Source: Beroe forskalii
Lineage: Eukaryota > Ctenophora > Nuda > Beroida > Beroidae
Direction of reading: 5' to 3'
DNA: 64,000 bases
Assembly (NCBI GenBank): GCA_011033025.1
Contig: WFMF01000004.1
Location: forward strand, 496,001-560,000
Shown here: one piece after another, positions 23,441 to 34,045 of the stretch
Layout of the letters: the number at the start of each line of letters is the position of its first letter
Numbering within the stretch: position 1 is the first letter of the stretch
The notes under the pieces: generated by a model
The model's input: the letters and a program-made list of their open reading frames with translations, nothing else
Told to the model about the DNA's origin: nothing
Databases searched by the model: none
Program-made: the position numbers and the translations under genes

Positions 23441-23945
23441 AACCCATACCTTTCCACTGATAATCCACCCCTATACACTTCTAACACATCCCAATCAACT
23501 CATAACCCATCCCAATCAACTCATAACCCACCCTGACCAACTCAAAACCCACCCCAAGCAACGCATTACCCACCCCTACCAACTTCTTACCCACCTCAAT
23601 CAACCCATAACCCATCGCTTTCCACTCATAACCCACCCCTTTCCACTCATAACCCACTCCTTTCCACTCATAACCCACCCCTTTTCATTCGTAACCTAGC
23701 CCAATCAACACATATCCCACCCCTTTCCACTTATATCCCACTCCTTTCCACTCATTACCCACCCCTTCACACTCACAACCCATCGTTTTCCACTCATAAC
23801 CCACCCCTTTCCACTCATAACCCCTCCTTTTTCCACTTATGACCCACCCCTTTACACTCATAACCCATCTTTTTCCACTCATAACCCATCCTTTTCGACT
23901 CATGACTCACCCCTTTCCACCCATAACCCACCCCTATCAGCCTAT
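23441..23945. repeat. Second satellite array, ~19-20-bp units (CTCATAACCCACCCCTTTCCA)
   Basis: About 25 units with core CATAACCCACCCCTTTCCA and a minor CCCAATCAACT variant in the first part. It abuts the 21-bp array and is followed by about 185 bp of unique sequence up to the right end of the TIR element. Open frames through it are artefacts. Confidence 0.9.
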
Positions 23946-24247
23946 ATATTACATTCCTGGTTTAAAATTAATCTTTTTATACCAATATAGATCACCTCGA
24001 TCCTTTACTCAATGACTAACTGATGCCTTTTTCGTTTCTCTGAATGTTGATAAGTCTATAGATAATACATTGGATTACCATCTGACACTTATTCAAGTGA
24101 AAAAATTCTTACAAATGGTTTGAGAAGTCATGTAATTTTTGGCAAACTTTGGCAAATTTTGGCAAATTAATCCCTAAATTTAGGAGTTTGCCAAAAAAAG
24201 TGTTTGCCAAAGTTTGCCAAAGTTTGCCTTACCCCCGCCCCTATAGT

Positions 24248-24826
24248 ACACTGTATACACACATTATGTGTAACACATGTTATGTGTATCACGAATCCCT
24301 CCATACTCCAAAGAGTGCTGCTGTGTAAGAATCATTAGATTAACTCAGAGGGGGATTAGAGCACCACGCATATTTCAGCAATTACAGGCAAGCTCACATC
24401 CAAACCCCGACGCGAACGTCGGGAGCAGCGGAATATAGTATTCATAGGTTCTGTGGGGGTGTACGGTAGAATACATGCAGTGCACTCAGATACACACTAT
24501 CGACAGATATACGCAGCCTTGAAAGTCGGAAAAGTAGACTACCCAAGGTTAGGTTGGCACGTTTACCCCTTTTATGAGTGAGGATTTCCCCGAGCATCGA
24601 ACTGCCAATCTCTCGCCTGAGCGCTAGATCATGATGGCAGCCGATACCACTCAACCAAGTGGCAGTCCAATTCACCGAATTTACAAGGCTATATCTGTCA
24701 CTGATAACTGGTATAGTACACTGTATACACACATTATGTGTAACACATGTTATGTGTATCACGAATCCCTCCATACTCCAAAGAGTGCTGCTGTGTAAGA
24801 ATCATTAGATTAACTCAGAGGGGGAT
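24248..24826. repeat. Resumed SINE-like tandem array (spacer, unit 3, truncated spacer)
   Basis: 24248-24445 is the spacer that belongs after unit 2. 24446-24716 is SINE-like unit 3 (minus strand, same A and B boxes). 24717-24826 is a spacer cut off where the inverted 79-bp array begins. With 19671-20409 this was one continuous array before the 3.8-kb insertion. Confidence 0.8.
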
Positions 24827-25268
24827 TTATCAATCAAGCGCACGCACATACATGAGCACACGCATGTTGCTTTCAATATGGCCACTCTCGGCCAAGAACG
24901 ATTTTTTTCACACAATTTTTTTTCTGCTGAAAAATTTTTCGATGGCCACTCTCGGCCAAGATCTTTTTTTCACATGATTTTTTCTCGAAGTTTTATTTTC
25001 TGCTGAAAAACTTTTCGATGGCCACTCTCGGCCAAGAGCGATTTTTCTTCACATGATTTTTTTCGAAGTTTTTTTTTCTGCTGAAAAATTTTTCAATGGC
25101 CACTTTCGGCCAAGGGCGATTTTTTCACATGATTTTTTTCGAAGTTTTTTTTCTACTGAAAAATTTTTCGATGGCCACTCTCGGCCAAGAGCGATTTTTT
25201 TTCACATGATTTTTTTCGAAGGTTTTTTTGCTGCTGAAAATTTTTCGATGGCCACTCTCGGCCACCAT
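24827..25268 (-). repeat. 79-bp tandem repeat array, copy B (inverted)
   Basis: About five units of the same 79-bp repeat as at 17281-17460, in reverse orientation, preceded by the complement of copy A's flank. The two arrays bracket 7.4 kb of repeats as a large inverted pair. Confidence 0.9.
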
Positions 25269-25340
25269 ACATCTCATTTATCCCTACAATTAGAGGGCGT
25301 GTGTTACTAGTTTTTAGTTTTTAAGTATGTTTTTTTTATG

Positions 25341-26416
25341 TTTCTTTCATGGATCCCGTCAAAGACTATGGTTGGAGTTGTTGGAGAGTTCTGTGGCTTG
25401 ACTACAAAGATGACTGTATTTGTTCTACAAAGAAAGATGTTTTTAACCTTGCAAGCAAGGGTGAAGTCACCCAGAATGGAGTCCCATTGTTTCTCTGGTT
25501 CATTCTCGTCTCTTTGGAGTTGCAGCCTGATATATGTTTACAAGTAAACACAGTCAACTTGATCTTTTGATCTTGTCTGGACCCTATGGAACTTTATCTT
25601 CCCTACACTGGATAAAGACATTGATGAACTTCATTTCCTTGATGAACTTGGAGCTTCTGAAACTAACACACTACATCTTGTGGTTGGGGGAGCGTTGGGC
25701 GCCTGTCAAATGCATTTAACCCCACAACACCGTCGCAAGTCCGTGTGCCACAGTGTTAGCTTTTAGCACACCATATCATTTTTGGTGTCTCATGCTTTAT
25801 TTGGATCTGCCTAGCTCTCTGATGAAGGCATTTCTTTCATGGATCCCGTCAAAGACTATGGTTGGAGTTGTTGGAGAGTTCTGTGGCTTGACTACAAAGA
25901 TGACTGTATTTGTTCTACAAAGAAAGATGTTATTAACCTTGCAAGCAAGGGTGCAGTCGCCCAGAATGGAGTCCCATTGTTTCTCTGGTTCATTCTCGTC
26001 TCTTCGGAGTCGCAGCCTGATTTATGTTTACAAGTAAACACAGTCGACTTGATCTTTTGATCTTGTCAGGACCAGATGGAACTTTATCTTCCCTACACTG
26101 GATAAAGACATTGATGAACTTAATTTCCTTGATGAACTTGGAGCTTCTGAAACTAACACACTACATCTTGTGGTTGGGGGCGTTGGGCGCCCGTCAAATG
26201 CATTCAACCCCACAACACGGTCGCAAGTCCGTGTGCCACAGTGTTAGCTTTCATTACACCATATCATTTTTGGTGTCTCATGCTTTATTTGGATCTGCCT
26301 AGCTCTCTGATGAAGGCATTTCTTTCATGGATCCCGTCAAAGACTATGGTTGGAGTTGTTGGAGAGTTCTGTGGCTTGACTACAAAGATGACTGTATTTG
26401 TTCTACAAAGAAAGAT
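25341..26416. repeat. 490-bp tandem repeat, 2.2 copies
   Basis: Units start at 25341, 25831 and 26319 (TTTCTTTCATGGATCCCGTC); the third stops after about 98 bp. Copies are about 97% alike by eye. Each holds short frames beginning MDPVKDYGWSCWRVLWLDYK that run about 70 codons and stop at the same place. I recognise no domain and cannot call it a gene; it could be a decayed gene or transposon fragment amplified in tandem. Confidence 0.85.
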
Positions 26417-26584
26417 GTTTTTTTTTATTAATTTATTTAAAGTGACACATTGTATGTATATTTAGAAGTAATTAAATTAATTAATTAATTCTCCAAGAAT
26501 CTGTTGATTAGATAATTTTTATAAGACCAATTTTCAATTATAGCTAGTTTTCACCAAACTCATTTCAGTAGTGCAAAAGCAAAC

Positions 26585-28163
26585 ATGTCCACCTCTAAGA
26601 AAATGAAGGCGTTCACTGGTGAGCCAATGGGTGAAAAGTCTGTGAAAGAATTAGCTGGGATTGGTGAAACCCTTGGCAACAGGCTAGAACAAAAGGTATA
26701 GTTCTATTCAATTCAATTCAATTATATATTTTTACAGCACATTCAACTAGTATATACTATCTAGTTATATTAAGAAGCTTCTGGGGTGTGCTGAGGGCAG
26801 GCACCAAGACAAATTTGAGGCACCTGCATCGTTAAGCGTCGATCAAATGGATTGATCAAATGAAAAACGCACACAATACACTTTTATGAAGACATCTGCG
26901 CAAAAAAGCAAGCGCACGCAATTGTGTGCGTTTTTCATTTGATCAATCCATTTGATCGACGCGGAACGATGAAACCACCTGAAATCTGTTAAGAGGGCCT
27001 CCCACTAAAGACTAAATATAGGGATACAGTATGTAATAATATGTCAACAGAGCTGCTGTTCAAAATGTGAGAAAAGGGTTAAAGCTAAAATTATAAAGTT
27101 GATCAAGTTGGTTTAAAATTGTACTAAAAATGTTCTTGAACAATTATTTAAAAAATACCCTCAAAACTAGTAGATTGTAGAATGGGATAAAACTTGATTT
27201 ATTTGTTTCATTGAATTTGGTGCCCTGTAATGTTAAACCAACTTGATTTTTTGATATCATTTTGACATTTTTTCAGTAGTTGATTAACATTCTGACCTTT
27301 TGAACAGGGCTTCACATTTGCCTACAGTGTTCTTGGTCAGTTTCTACTCCTCAATAAAGATGAAGACCTATTTGTTATCTGGATGAAAGATGCAATAAAT
27401 GCTGATGCAAAGAAAAGTAATGCCTTGTTGATATTTTTCATACTTATAGTACTTGATATATCAAAGTTTTACTCAAGTATTAAGTTTACTCAAGTATTAA
27501 GTTTGCTGACTCATATTTTGCGGACCTAAGGCAGACCTACAGCAGACCTTAAACTGAACTAGCATACCTTAGTACACTTAAGAACGGCGTCACTTAATTA
27601 GTGCGGTTTGGGAAAAACCGCACTAATTAAGTGTACAGTAATTAAGTGCACATGAAATTAAGTGAACAATTTCGTGAATTTTGCGTTTTTCGAATTCGTT
27701 TTTATACATATTTCGGTTCTCAATTCCATATCGATTATCGTTTTCGATCTCAAGTCATAAAAACCGCACTAATAAAGTGCGCCGATCTTAAAGTGCGCGC
27801 CAATTACGTGATGCCGTTCTTAGGTGTACTAAGTGGACTGCATTAGGTCCCCCAATGATGAGTCAGCATTCCTCCTAATATGTGTACAGATTGCTCAATT
27901 GGCAGTGATTGATAAAGAAGTGATAAATTTTGTGCTTTCAATAGAATCTATGTAGGAAATTGATGCACCAATATAACAGGATATATGTGTCTTTTTCTTT
28001 ATTGCCATTTTCTTTATCATCAATTACTTACATATTATGTTGATGAGCTTTCTATCTAATATCGGTCACTTGAACCAAAAATTGTACCTTATCATGAGAT
28101 TCAAATTTTGCAGGTGGTGACTGTGCTAAATGCCTCAGAGAGTGGTGTGATGCTTTCTTGTGA
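26585..28163 (+). CDS. BANF1: Barrier-to-autointegration factor (BAF)
   Basis: Three exons: 26585-26695, 27308-27416 and 28114-28163, all with GT-AG borders and matching phases (0, 1). The product is 89 residues, exactly the length of human BAF. It begins [20 protein letters not shown], has the helix-hairpin-helix segment [13 protein letters not shown], and ends [19 protein letters not shown] is a small dimeric protein that bridges double-stranded DNA, binds LEM-domain proteins and lamins, and helps reassemble the nuclear envelope after mitosis. The DNA-contact and dimer residues of the family look intact. Exons are too short to appear as long open frames. Both introns carry hairpin-forming mobile sequences. 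A possible AATAAA lies at 28850-28855. Identification is firm. Confidence 0.97.
26818..26978. mobile_element. Foldback MITE in BANF1 intron 1
   Basis: Inverted arms of about 42 bp, from GCGTCGATCAAATGGATTGA (26836) to its complement ending about 26961, around a loop of about 45 bp. The inversion continues more weakly outward (CACCTGCATCGTT against AACGATGAAACCACCTG). No coding capacity. Confidence 0.75.
27503..27872. mobile_element. Foldback/MITE element in BANF1 intron 2
   Basis: The outer ends GCTGACTCAT and ATGAGTCAGC are inverted. Inside them are GGACCTAA / TTAGGTCC, then CTTAGTACACTTAAGAACGG and its near complement, then arms carrying CACTTAATTAGTGCGGTTT. The element spans about 370 bp and has no coding capacity. 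Confidence 0.7.
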
Positions 28164-29046
28164 CTCATCAATGTGGTGTGGTTGTGAGGTTTTGGCTGAT
28201 TCCTACCCATTTGTGCCATCTTTTATCATGTTAGTAGTGGCATTTGCGCCATTTGTTTCAAAGTACTGCCACTTTGATGATTGAGCATTATAATGTGAAC
28301 AATCCATGATGCTCGAAATTTATTGCTATGTCTTAAAAATTTCAGTTTATCTTGAATGAGATTCATATTTATTCTATAAATTATTTGTTAAAAAATGAAA
28401 ATGAACTTACTTCTTCCCATTTATTGAATCTTTTATCATCATGACATTTTATCAAGGAACTTAATAATGGGGAGTTTAAGTCATTGTTGAACAACATGAT
28501 AGGTAAAATTATGCTAGAAAATTAAATGTTCTGAACCACGATAGATCTATTTGTATTGTCTGTTAATCTTTTAAAATCTGATTACTATTTGATTCAATAT
28601 TTGTTGACATGATGCTTTACATTTGTTTTTATGAATTTTGAAATTATAAAATCGTTTATGTTTTGTAAAATTGATCCATTTTGAACTGTTATATTTAAAA
28701 TATTCTCGTACAAAAAGATTTATGGGTTACATTCTTTTCGTTTGTTTCACTCAACTTCAAGACTTAAGGTACATAAATGTTTTATTGTATCTTTCCTGTT
28801 GAGAATAATTTTTCTATACTTACCTAGTTACCTTATTAGTATAGTATAGAATAAAACATCCATTGAATAAGTGTATAGCCTTCACGTCATCAAGATATAC
28901 TCTATTAATACCAGTCATCACCTATATTTAATTTCTTCAAATCAGATATCTAATTCATGTTTAGAGAGCAAGTGTTTGAATTTCATTAGCTTATCGTGAT
29001 TATTTCATGTGTATCATCATGTTTAACACCCCTCACCCGTGATAGG
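28164..29046. other. Intergenic, no gene recognised
   Basis: AT-rich 3' flank of BANF1 and 5' flank of the SR-protein gene. Only a possible poly(A) signal (28850-28855) is noted. Confidence 0.5.
28850..28855 (+). promoter_or_regulatory. Possible poly(A) signal AATAAA of BANF1
   Basis: First AATAAA hexamer I see in a plausible place downstream of the BANF1 stop (about 690 nt). Weak evidence. Confidence 0.3.
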
Positions 29047-31301
29047 ATGGCTCGTGATAACTGGGACGGGTGCGACTCTAAGTACAAAGGCAAGGTCTAT
29101 GTGGGTGGGATAGGCTCGGATGTAACCCGCAGCGAATTGGAGACTGAGTATGAGAAGTTCGGATCTATCAGAGACGTGTGGATTGCACACAACCCTCCTG
29201 GATTCGCTTTCGTGGAGTTTTACGAGGAAAGAGATGGTTAGTTTAAGTTAAATTTACATTACTACTTGCAGGTTATTAAGAGACTTGCAGGCTGAGATAT
29301 TGCAATGAAAATCTTGTATAATCTATATGTACATCCTGATTTTGTTTACACGATAAACTTAGACCTATGTCTTATATCCAACACCCACCATTTATCGTTT
29401 GATGCCATTCCACAGGAAGAGAAGCTATCCGTGCTACCGACGGTACCCGTATCTGTGGATACAAAGTGTCAGTAGAAGCGAGCCATGGGCGGAAGAGCAA
29501 GAGGAAGCAGTATTTAGAGGATGTACGGTGCTTCAAGTACGTTTTCATATGTGGATTTAGTGTGCCTTTTTATGAGATGAAACAGATAAAAAACAGATGT
29601 CGAGCTCTTGAAAATTAAGAAAAATATTTCTCAATTCGTTATCAATAACTTATTGATATTTACCTAGTGGCTACTGAATCCATCAACATAACCCGCAGGC
29701 CCACCCTCTAACTATTCCCTCTTCAACTGTAACCGGTGGGGTCACCTTGCTAAAGTCTGTACTCGGGGTTACGGTGACTACAGGGACCCCTCCCCCCGTG
29801 GGGGTAGATCTTCTCGTTCGCCTCGGCGTCGCTCCAGATCCCGTTCTCCCAGACGGAGATCCCGATCTCCTCGCCGGAGAACCCGGTCTCGGTCCCCTCG
29901 CCGATCCCGCAGCAGGTCCCCCCGCCGCCGGTCAAGAAGCAGGTCACCACGCCGATCTAGGTCGAGATCACCACGAAGATCTAGGTCTCGGTCTCGACGC
30001 AGGTCAGCATCGGGGTCTAGACAACGGTCATCTCGGAAGTCCAAGGAGCGATCTAGAAGCAAGAAACGTTCTAACTCTCGTGAGAGGTAAATCTTGTATT
30101 TGGGTATTTTGCTGCTATCAAGTTATCAGTTGCATAACTACATTCAAAGTTGTTAATTACTAATGTTCTCTGGGCTATGCTGGACTAACCTGATTTAGGA
30201 TGTCAATTTCCTTGCATGAATGCTCGTTTCAATGTTTCATGGTTAACAAAAACCCTCAGGAGCCGCGCTGCACGAGAGAAATCCCGAGAAAAGTCACGCA
30301 GTAAGTCACGTGACAAGTCACGCAGTAAGTCACGTGACAAGTCACCCAGCAAATCACGCAGCAAATCACGTGACAAGAGCAAATCACGTGACAACTCTGA
30401 GGAAAGATCGCCCCGCAAATCCCCTGCGAGGTAAGAACGAAACCCTGTCTGTTCTTGTAGAACCAGGAATCAGCTTTCAGATTAGTCGAGTCTTCGACAA
30501 TATCAATCCCCCTTCACCCTTACCACTCCAATACAGCCCTCGCCCTTCTAAATTCTCAGTCCCCACCTGTCGATGATATCGATATAGCATCGTTTCTTTA
30601 ATATTGTACACTCTAATTCGCTCCACGTAGGTGTGAGTTCAACCACTTCAACAATTTCAACAGTCTTTCAACATAAATTCAACAACAGCCTCAACTTACC
30701 TACAACGACTTAACAACTACATAAACAACGTTTCTACGTGTATTATTTCAACCCAGCCCGCGTGTTTTAGGTTGCACTGAATAGTAAGTACATTGTGCTG
30801 CCATTTCCATCATTGTACTGTTATGTATTAAGTTTGAAATGTGTCAGTGGCATATCAGGACTATTCTTATCCTGGAAAAGTTCCCATAATTAAAACTGGG
30901 TTCTGCGTCTACAGGTCCTTCTTAATGGGGATTTGAGAGCTGAGATGAAACCCACAGCTTTTGTCTGATTTTAAATCTTTAAAACACGCCGAGAAAAATA
31001 ATCTAGGAACTGTGACCAACTGTCAAAATGGTCGAAGTAGCGGGTCTTCGAACCATGAATTTGTCAAATTTCAATAGCTGCATTAACCGAGCATTAACTT
31101 CCATCAATTGACTGCTGCAACTCAGGAACAATTTATCTAAATTATCTCAATAAATGAAGAAGTCATGAATAGCTTTTATATTCATTCTGAAATTGACGTC
31201 TTTTGATCGCATTCCCCTTCAGGTCTGACAGGAGTCGATCAAGAGGAGCAAGTGAAGGGAGAGAAGACTTCGTTAAAGACGACGATGATGAAATGGCCTA
31301 G
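29047..31301 (+). CDS. SR splicing factor: RRM, CCHC zinc knuckle, RS domain (SRSF7/9G8-like)
   Basis: Five exons: 29047-29236, 29416-29536, 29727-30086, 30260-30430, 31223-31301 (306 residues, all phases consistent). Residues about 16-87 are an RRM with RNP2 VYVGGI and RNP1 PGFAFVEF. A CCHC knuckle CFNCNRWGHLAKVC (C-x2-C-x4-H-x4-C) follows, then a long RS domain of RRRSRSRSP-type and KSRDKSRSKS-type repeats and an acidic end (DDDDEMA). One RRM plus one knuckle plus RS is the 9G8/SRSF7 layout, a family acting in the nucleus on splice-site choice and mRNA export. The knuckle is split by intron 2. It is exact only if intron 2 ends at 29726 (TTCAA), not AG; the nearest AG (29698) is in the wrong frame and destroys the knuckle. 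AATAAA lies at 31660. Exon 4 DNA is itself a repeat of AAGTCACG units. Confidence 0.9.
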
Positions 31302-32813
31302 TTCTCTTGGTGTTGTACGCAGATTGCAGATAAACTATCATTAGTATTGCTGTAGACCAATGGATGAGATTTTGAACTGTCTATCAAACTGTTCAATTAG
31401 TTCAATGAAATTAGATATCTTTTTCTTGAATCACCGAAGAACTTTTTATTTGAAATATCCTGTAATTTGAACACACTCATAAGGTTCGTGTTGTACCAAA
31501 GTTTATTGTTTTTTCGAATTGTTAAATTAGCATTCGGCATCATTGACTTAGACCAGAGACATCGTTTTAAATAGTTGAATTTATGCGGTGAATTTGACTA
31601 AATGATATGTAATACATCTCTATTTCATTTTCAATTCAAAGTTATCTCTTTCATTTAACAATAAACAATATGCTTAGAATTATTGAATTATCCATCATCA
31701 TCACTCGTTAAGAAAGGCGTGATAGGAATGGGACGGGTTGGTCATATCTCGTAAAGGTGTGATAGGAATACCGAATAGGAGGGGCTGGACATCACTCTTA
31801 AAGTAAAGCCTGAATACAGGTGGTCAATTTCATGACAATTTTGGTCCGGCACATAAATTCGGTCACTGCGCAATCTTGACATGTACGGAAGCCGCTACGA
31901 CATTTTCATGATACGACATTCCGACTGTCTCATTGTAAATTTGCTGTCAGCACTCGGAATTTCCGCGCGGCGCGCGCGCGTTACTTTCTTTCGTTGAATT
32001 GACATCAGTGCAGAGCCTTTGTCTCAAATTTGAAATTTAAACTGCTCATTTCCAGCTTTTTCCACTTTAATGGTGTAGGTTGCTAATTTTGCCCGGATTC
32101 CTACTTTGACTTAATTTTGCAACGTAGAGTGGTCAAATATGCAATATATTTGACGAAGAATTGCTTCCGTACATTTTGGCCAATTTTCCCGTTTCAACAA
32201 AGCATCAACCATGCATAGAGATAGCCATTGCATTGCATCTTTTCTGTCATAATTAGGAATTACTTAAGTTGATTTAGTACGTTGGGGCACGCAAAAACGC
32301 AAAGTGAAACCAAAAGCTTGGAAACTTGTCCTGAATACCTACTGCACGAAGGCACAAAGTCATAGCGTGTAATTAAATACCTACACCCAGTACGTACCTA
32401 CCTACATCAACATGTGTGTTATCTGAGTCTGTAATGAAATTCTGCGATCTAATTTCATTAAGGTATTTTCTCTTAGAGAGAACTCTGAAATTGCAATTTT
32501 ACTTTTCGTTATTTCGACTTGTCAAAGTGTCGAGTTCGTGGATTTGTTGAGCTTTTGGAGCTCCGATCGATAGTTTGAACTTTTGATTTTTGAAGGCGTC
32601 ATTATGATTCAAGAGTTCTGGCTGACTCACAAGCAAAGTCATCATGCAAAGCCTGAAGCCTATGCAATCGTGAGCATTGGTACGTTTATTTTTCACGTAG
32701 ATTGTAGATCCTATGCATAGAAATATCCATGTTTATCAACTAAACAGCTGTGAGCTGATTTTAAAACGTTAAAAACTGTAACTTGAAGCTAGTCCTTGGC
32801 TTTATTCTTTTTC
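31302..32813. other. Intergenic, no gene recognised
   Basis: Contains the probable 3' UTR of the SR gene and then AT-rich sequence with a GC-rich patch (GGCGCGCGCGCG near 31970). Two copies of GGCGTGATAGGAAT-like sequence lie at about 31716 and 31755. No convincing gene. Confidence 0.5.
31660..31665 (+). promoter_or_regulatory. Probable poly(A) signal AATAAA of the SR-protein gene
   Basis: AATAAA about 360 nt after the TAG stop, on the coding strand, in AT-rich sequence. Confidence 0.45.
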
Positions 32814-34039
32814 ATGATCGAACACGGTGTAAATTTCACAGGTGTCATTGGTACTCTAATAAACGGCTTCTTGCTGGTGATTCTATTGCACAGTCTCGTC
32901 AAGAAACGGCTGGTATCACAGAAGATTGTGTACCTGAACCTAGTTCTGGCGGAGACCCTGTTTTCTCTCGTGGGGTGTACACTTCGGGGGCCAGGTTTAT
33001 CTAATAGTCTAATGAATCATGATTGGTGCTCTAAAACAGAGTGAATTTCAGGCCAATTTGGCAAGATTTGTGGGTACCAACCAAAAATGAAACCCAAATG
33101 CCCAAATTATCCGATGATACGACTTTATTACTACGTTTTTTACCCCTAAACTTTCTCTTAAATTAACATAATCATCAATCACTCCCTACAGGTCTGATCA
33201 CCAACCTCTGCACCTCTCCGACCTACTGCAAGTTTGCCCGGTACACCGAATCCTACATCTCTAAAACCGACATGCTGTCCGTCATTCCCATCACTACCTC
33301 CATCCTTCTCATCACTACCCAAGGTCCCAACTCCTGCACAGCCCCTAGGATGCTCCTTCTCTCATCCCTGTGCTGGATTACCCCTGCGTTATACCTCGGA
33401 TCTTTCTCTCTGAGAGGCTATCTAAACCCTGGGACATTCATGGTGGTTCATACTAACGATAGTGTCCGGTGTAACTTTGGAGGCAGTGAGTATCATCAGT
33501 ATGTGCTAGGAGAATCTGTTCTGTTCTTCTACCTCCCGACTTTAGCCTGTGCTGTGATGTACTGCATTGTGGGGTACTACCAGGCTAAGTACCGTGTACT
33601 GGGAGTAGCAAGGCTGGTTAGACGCGGTGTCTGGGTTACTTTCTTCTACTGCGTCTGCTGGATTCCCTTCGTGGTGGTCTACACCATTTCCAAGCAGCAA
33701 CACAGCCTCAAGTACGACCTAACAGAGCTTCTCTCCCTCACCTATGTGTTCTACTACTTCTCAGTTATTGCAAACCCTCTGACCTACATCGTTACTTCTA
33801 AATTCTTCCAGAGCAGACTACAGAACTATCTGAGAAGAGAGGTGGAAGCTCCCAATCCTATCCCTCCCAATAACAATGGTGGAGAACAGGGTGGACCGGA
33901 GATTGGGAGGGATTTCCAGAGTGTCATAGAGACGAGTAGGACAGGGAGACATCAGGATGACATGACGTCAGATGACGAAATGGTGGCATCTGATGACGAC
34001 ATGAGGGCATCTGATGATGACATGATTGATGGAGCGTGA
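32814..34039 (+). CDS. Rhodopsin-class (class A) G protein-coupled receptor, atypical
   Basis: Two exons, 32814-32994 and 33192-34039, with GT-AG borders and matching phase (342 residues). I chose the ATG at 32814 because it starts 9 residues before TM1; an upstream exon cannot be excluded. Seven hydrophobic segments are visible. TM1 has the GxxxNG signature (about residue 18), TM2 NLVLAETL, TM6 CWIPF (about 216-220) and TM7 NPLTY (255-259). Cys154 in the second outer loop and Cys67 or Cys73 before TM3 fit the usual disulfide. The DRY motif after TM3 is absent: TTQGPNS stands there. The C-tail ends in repeated acidic units (SDDEMVASDDDMRASDDDM). The N-terminus is very short, which suits a small ligand, but the ligand is unknown. 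It acts at the plasma membrane. Confidence 0.85.
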
Positions 34040-34045
34040 GAGCGT

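Larger units (their letters stand above)
20410..24241. mobile_element. 3.8-kb TIR element loaded with satellites, inserted with TATAGT duplication
   Basis: The left end is a G11 run followed by TAAGGCAAACTTTGGCAAA; the right end is its near complement, with GGGGCGGGGG in place of G11. TATAGT is present at both flanks (20404-20409 and 24242-24247). The uninterrupted sibling sites at 19936-19941 and 24711-24716 have one TATAGT, which proves insertion. Inside are a 517-bp palindrome (20631-21147), a 2.3-kb array of ~21-bp units, a 0.5-kb array of ~19-20-bp units and a short unique tail. No transposase frame is present, so the element is non-autonomous. The superfamily is not recognised. Confidence 0.88.

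Noticed and set aside
23403..23903. Long frames of HPxxLITHP and YEWKGVG repeats
   Set aside because: Translation of a ~20-bp satellite.
19774..24774. Three related minus-strand frames ending SSLIKGVNVPT or similar
   Set aside because: They run through SINE-like units with Pol III boxes; not protein genes.
29698..29699. Canonical AG acceptor for SR exon 3
   Set aside because: In the phase set by the donor it gives a stop after three codons, and in any phase it spoils the zinc knuckle.
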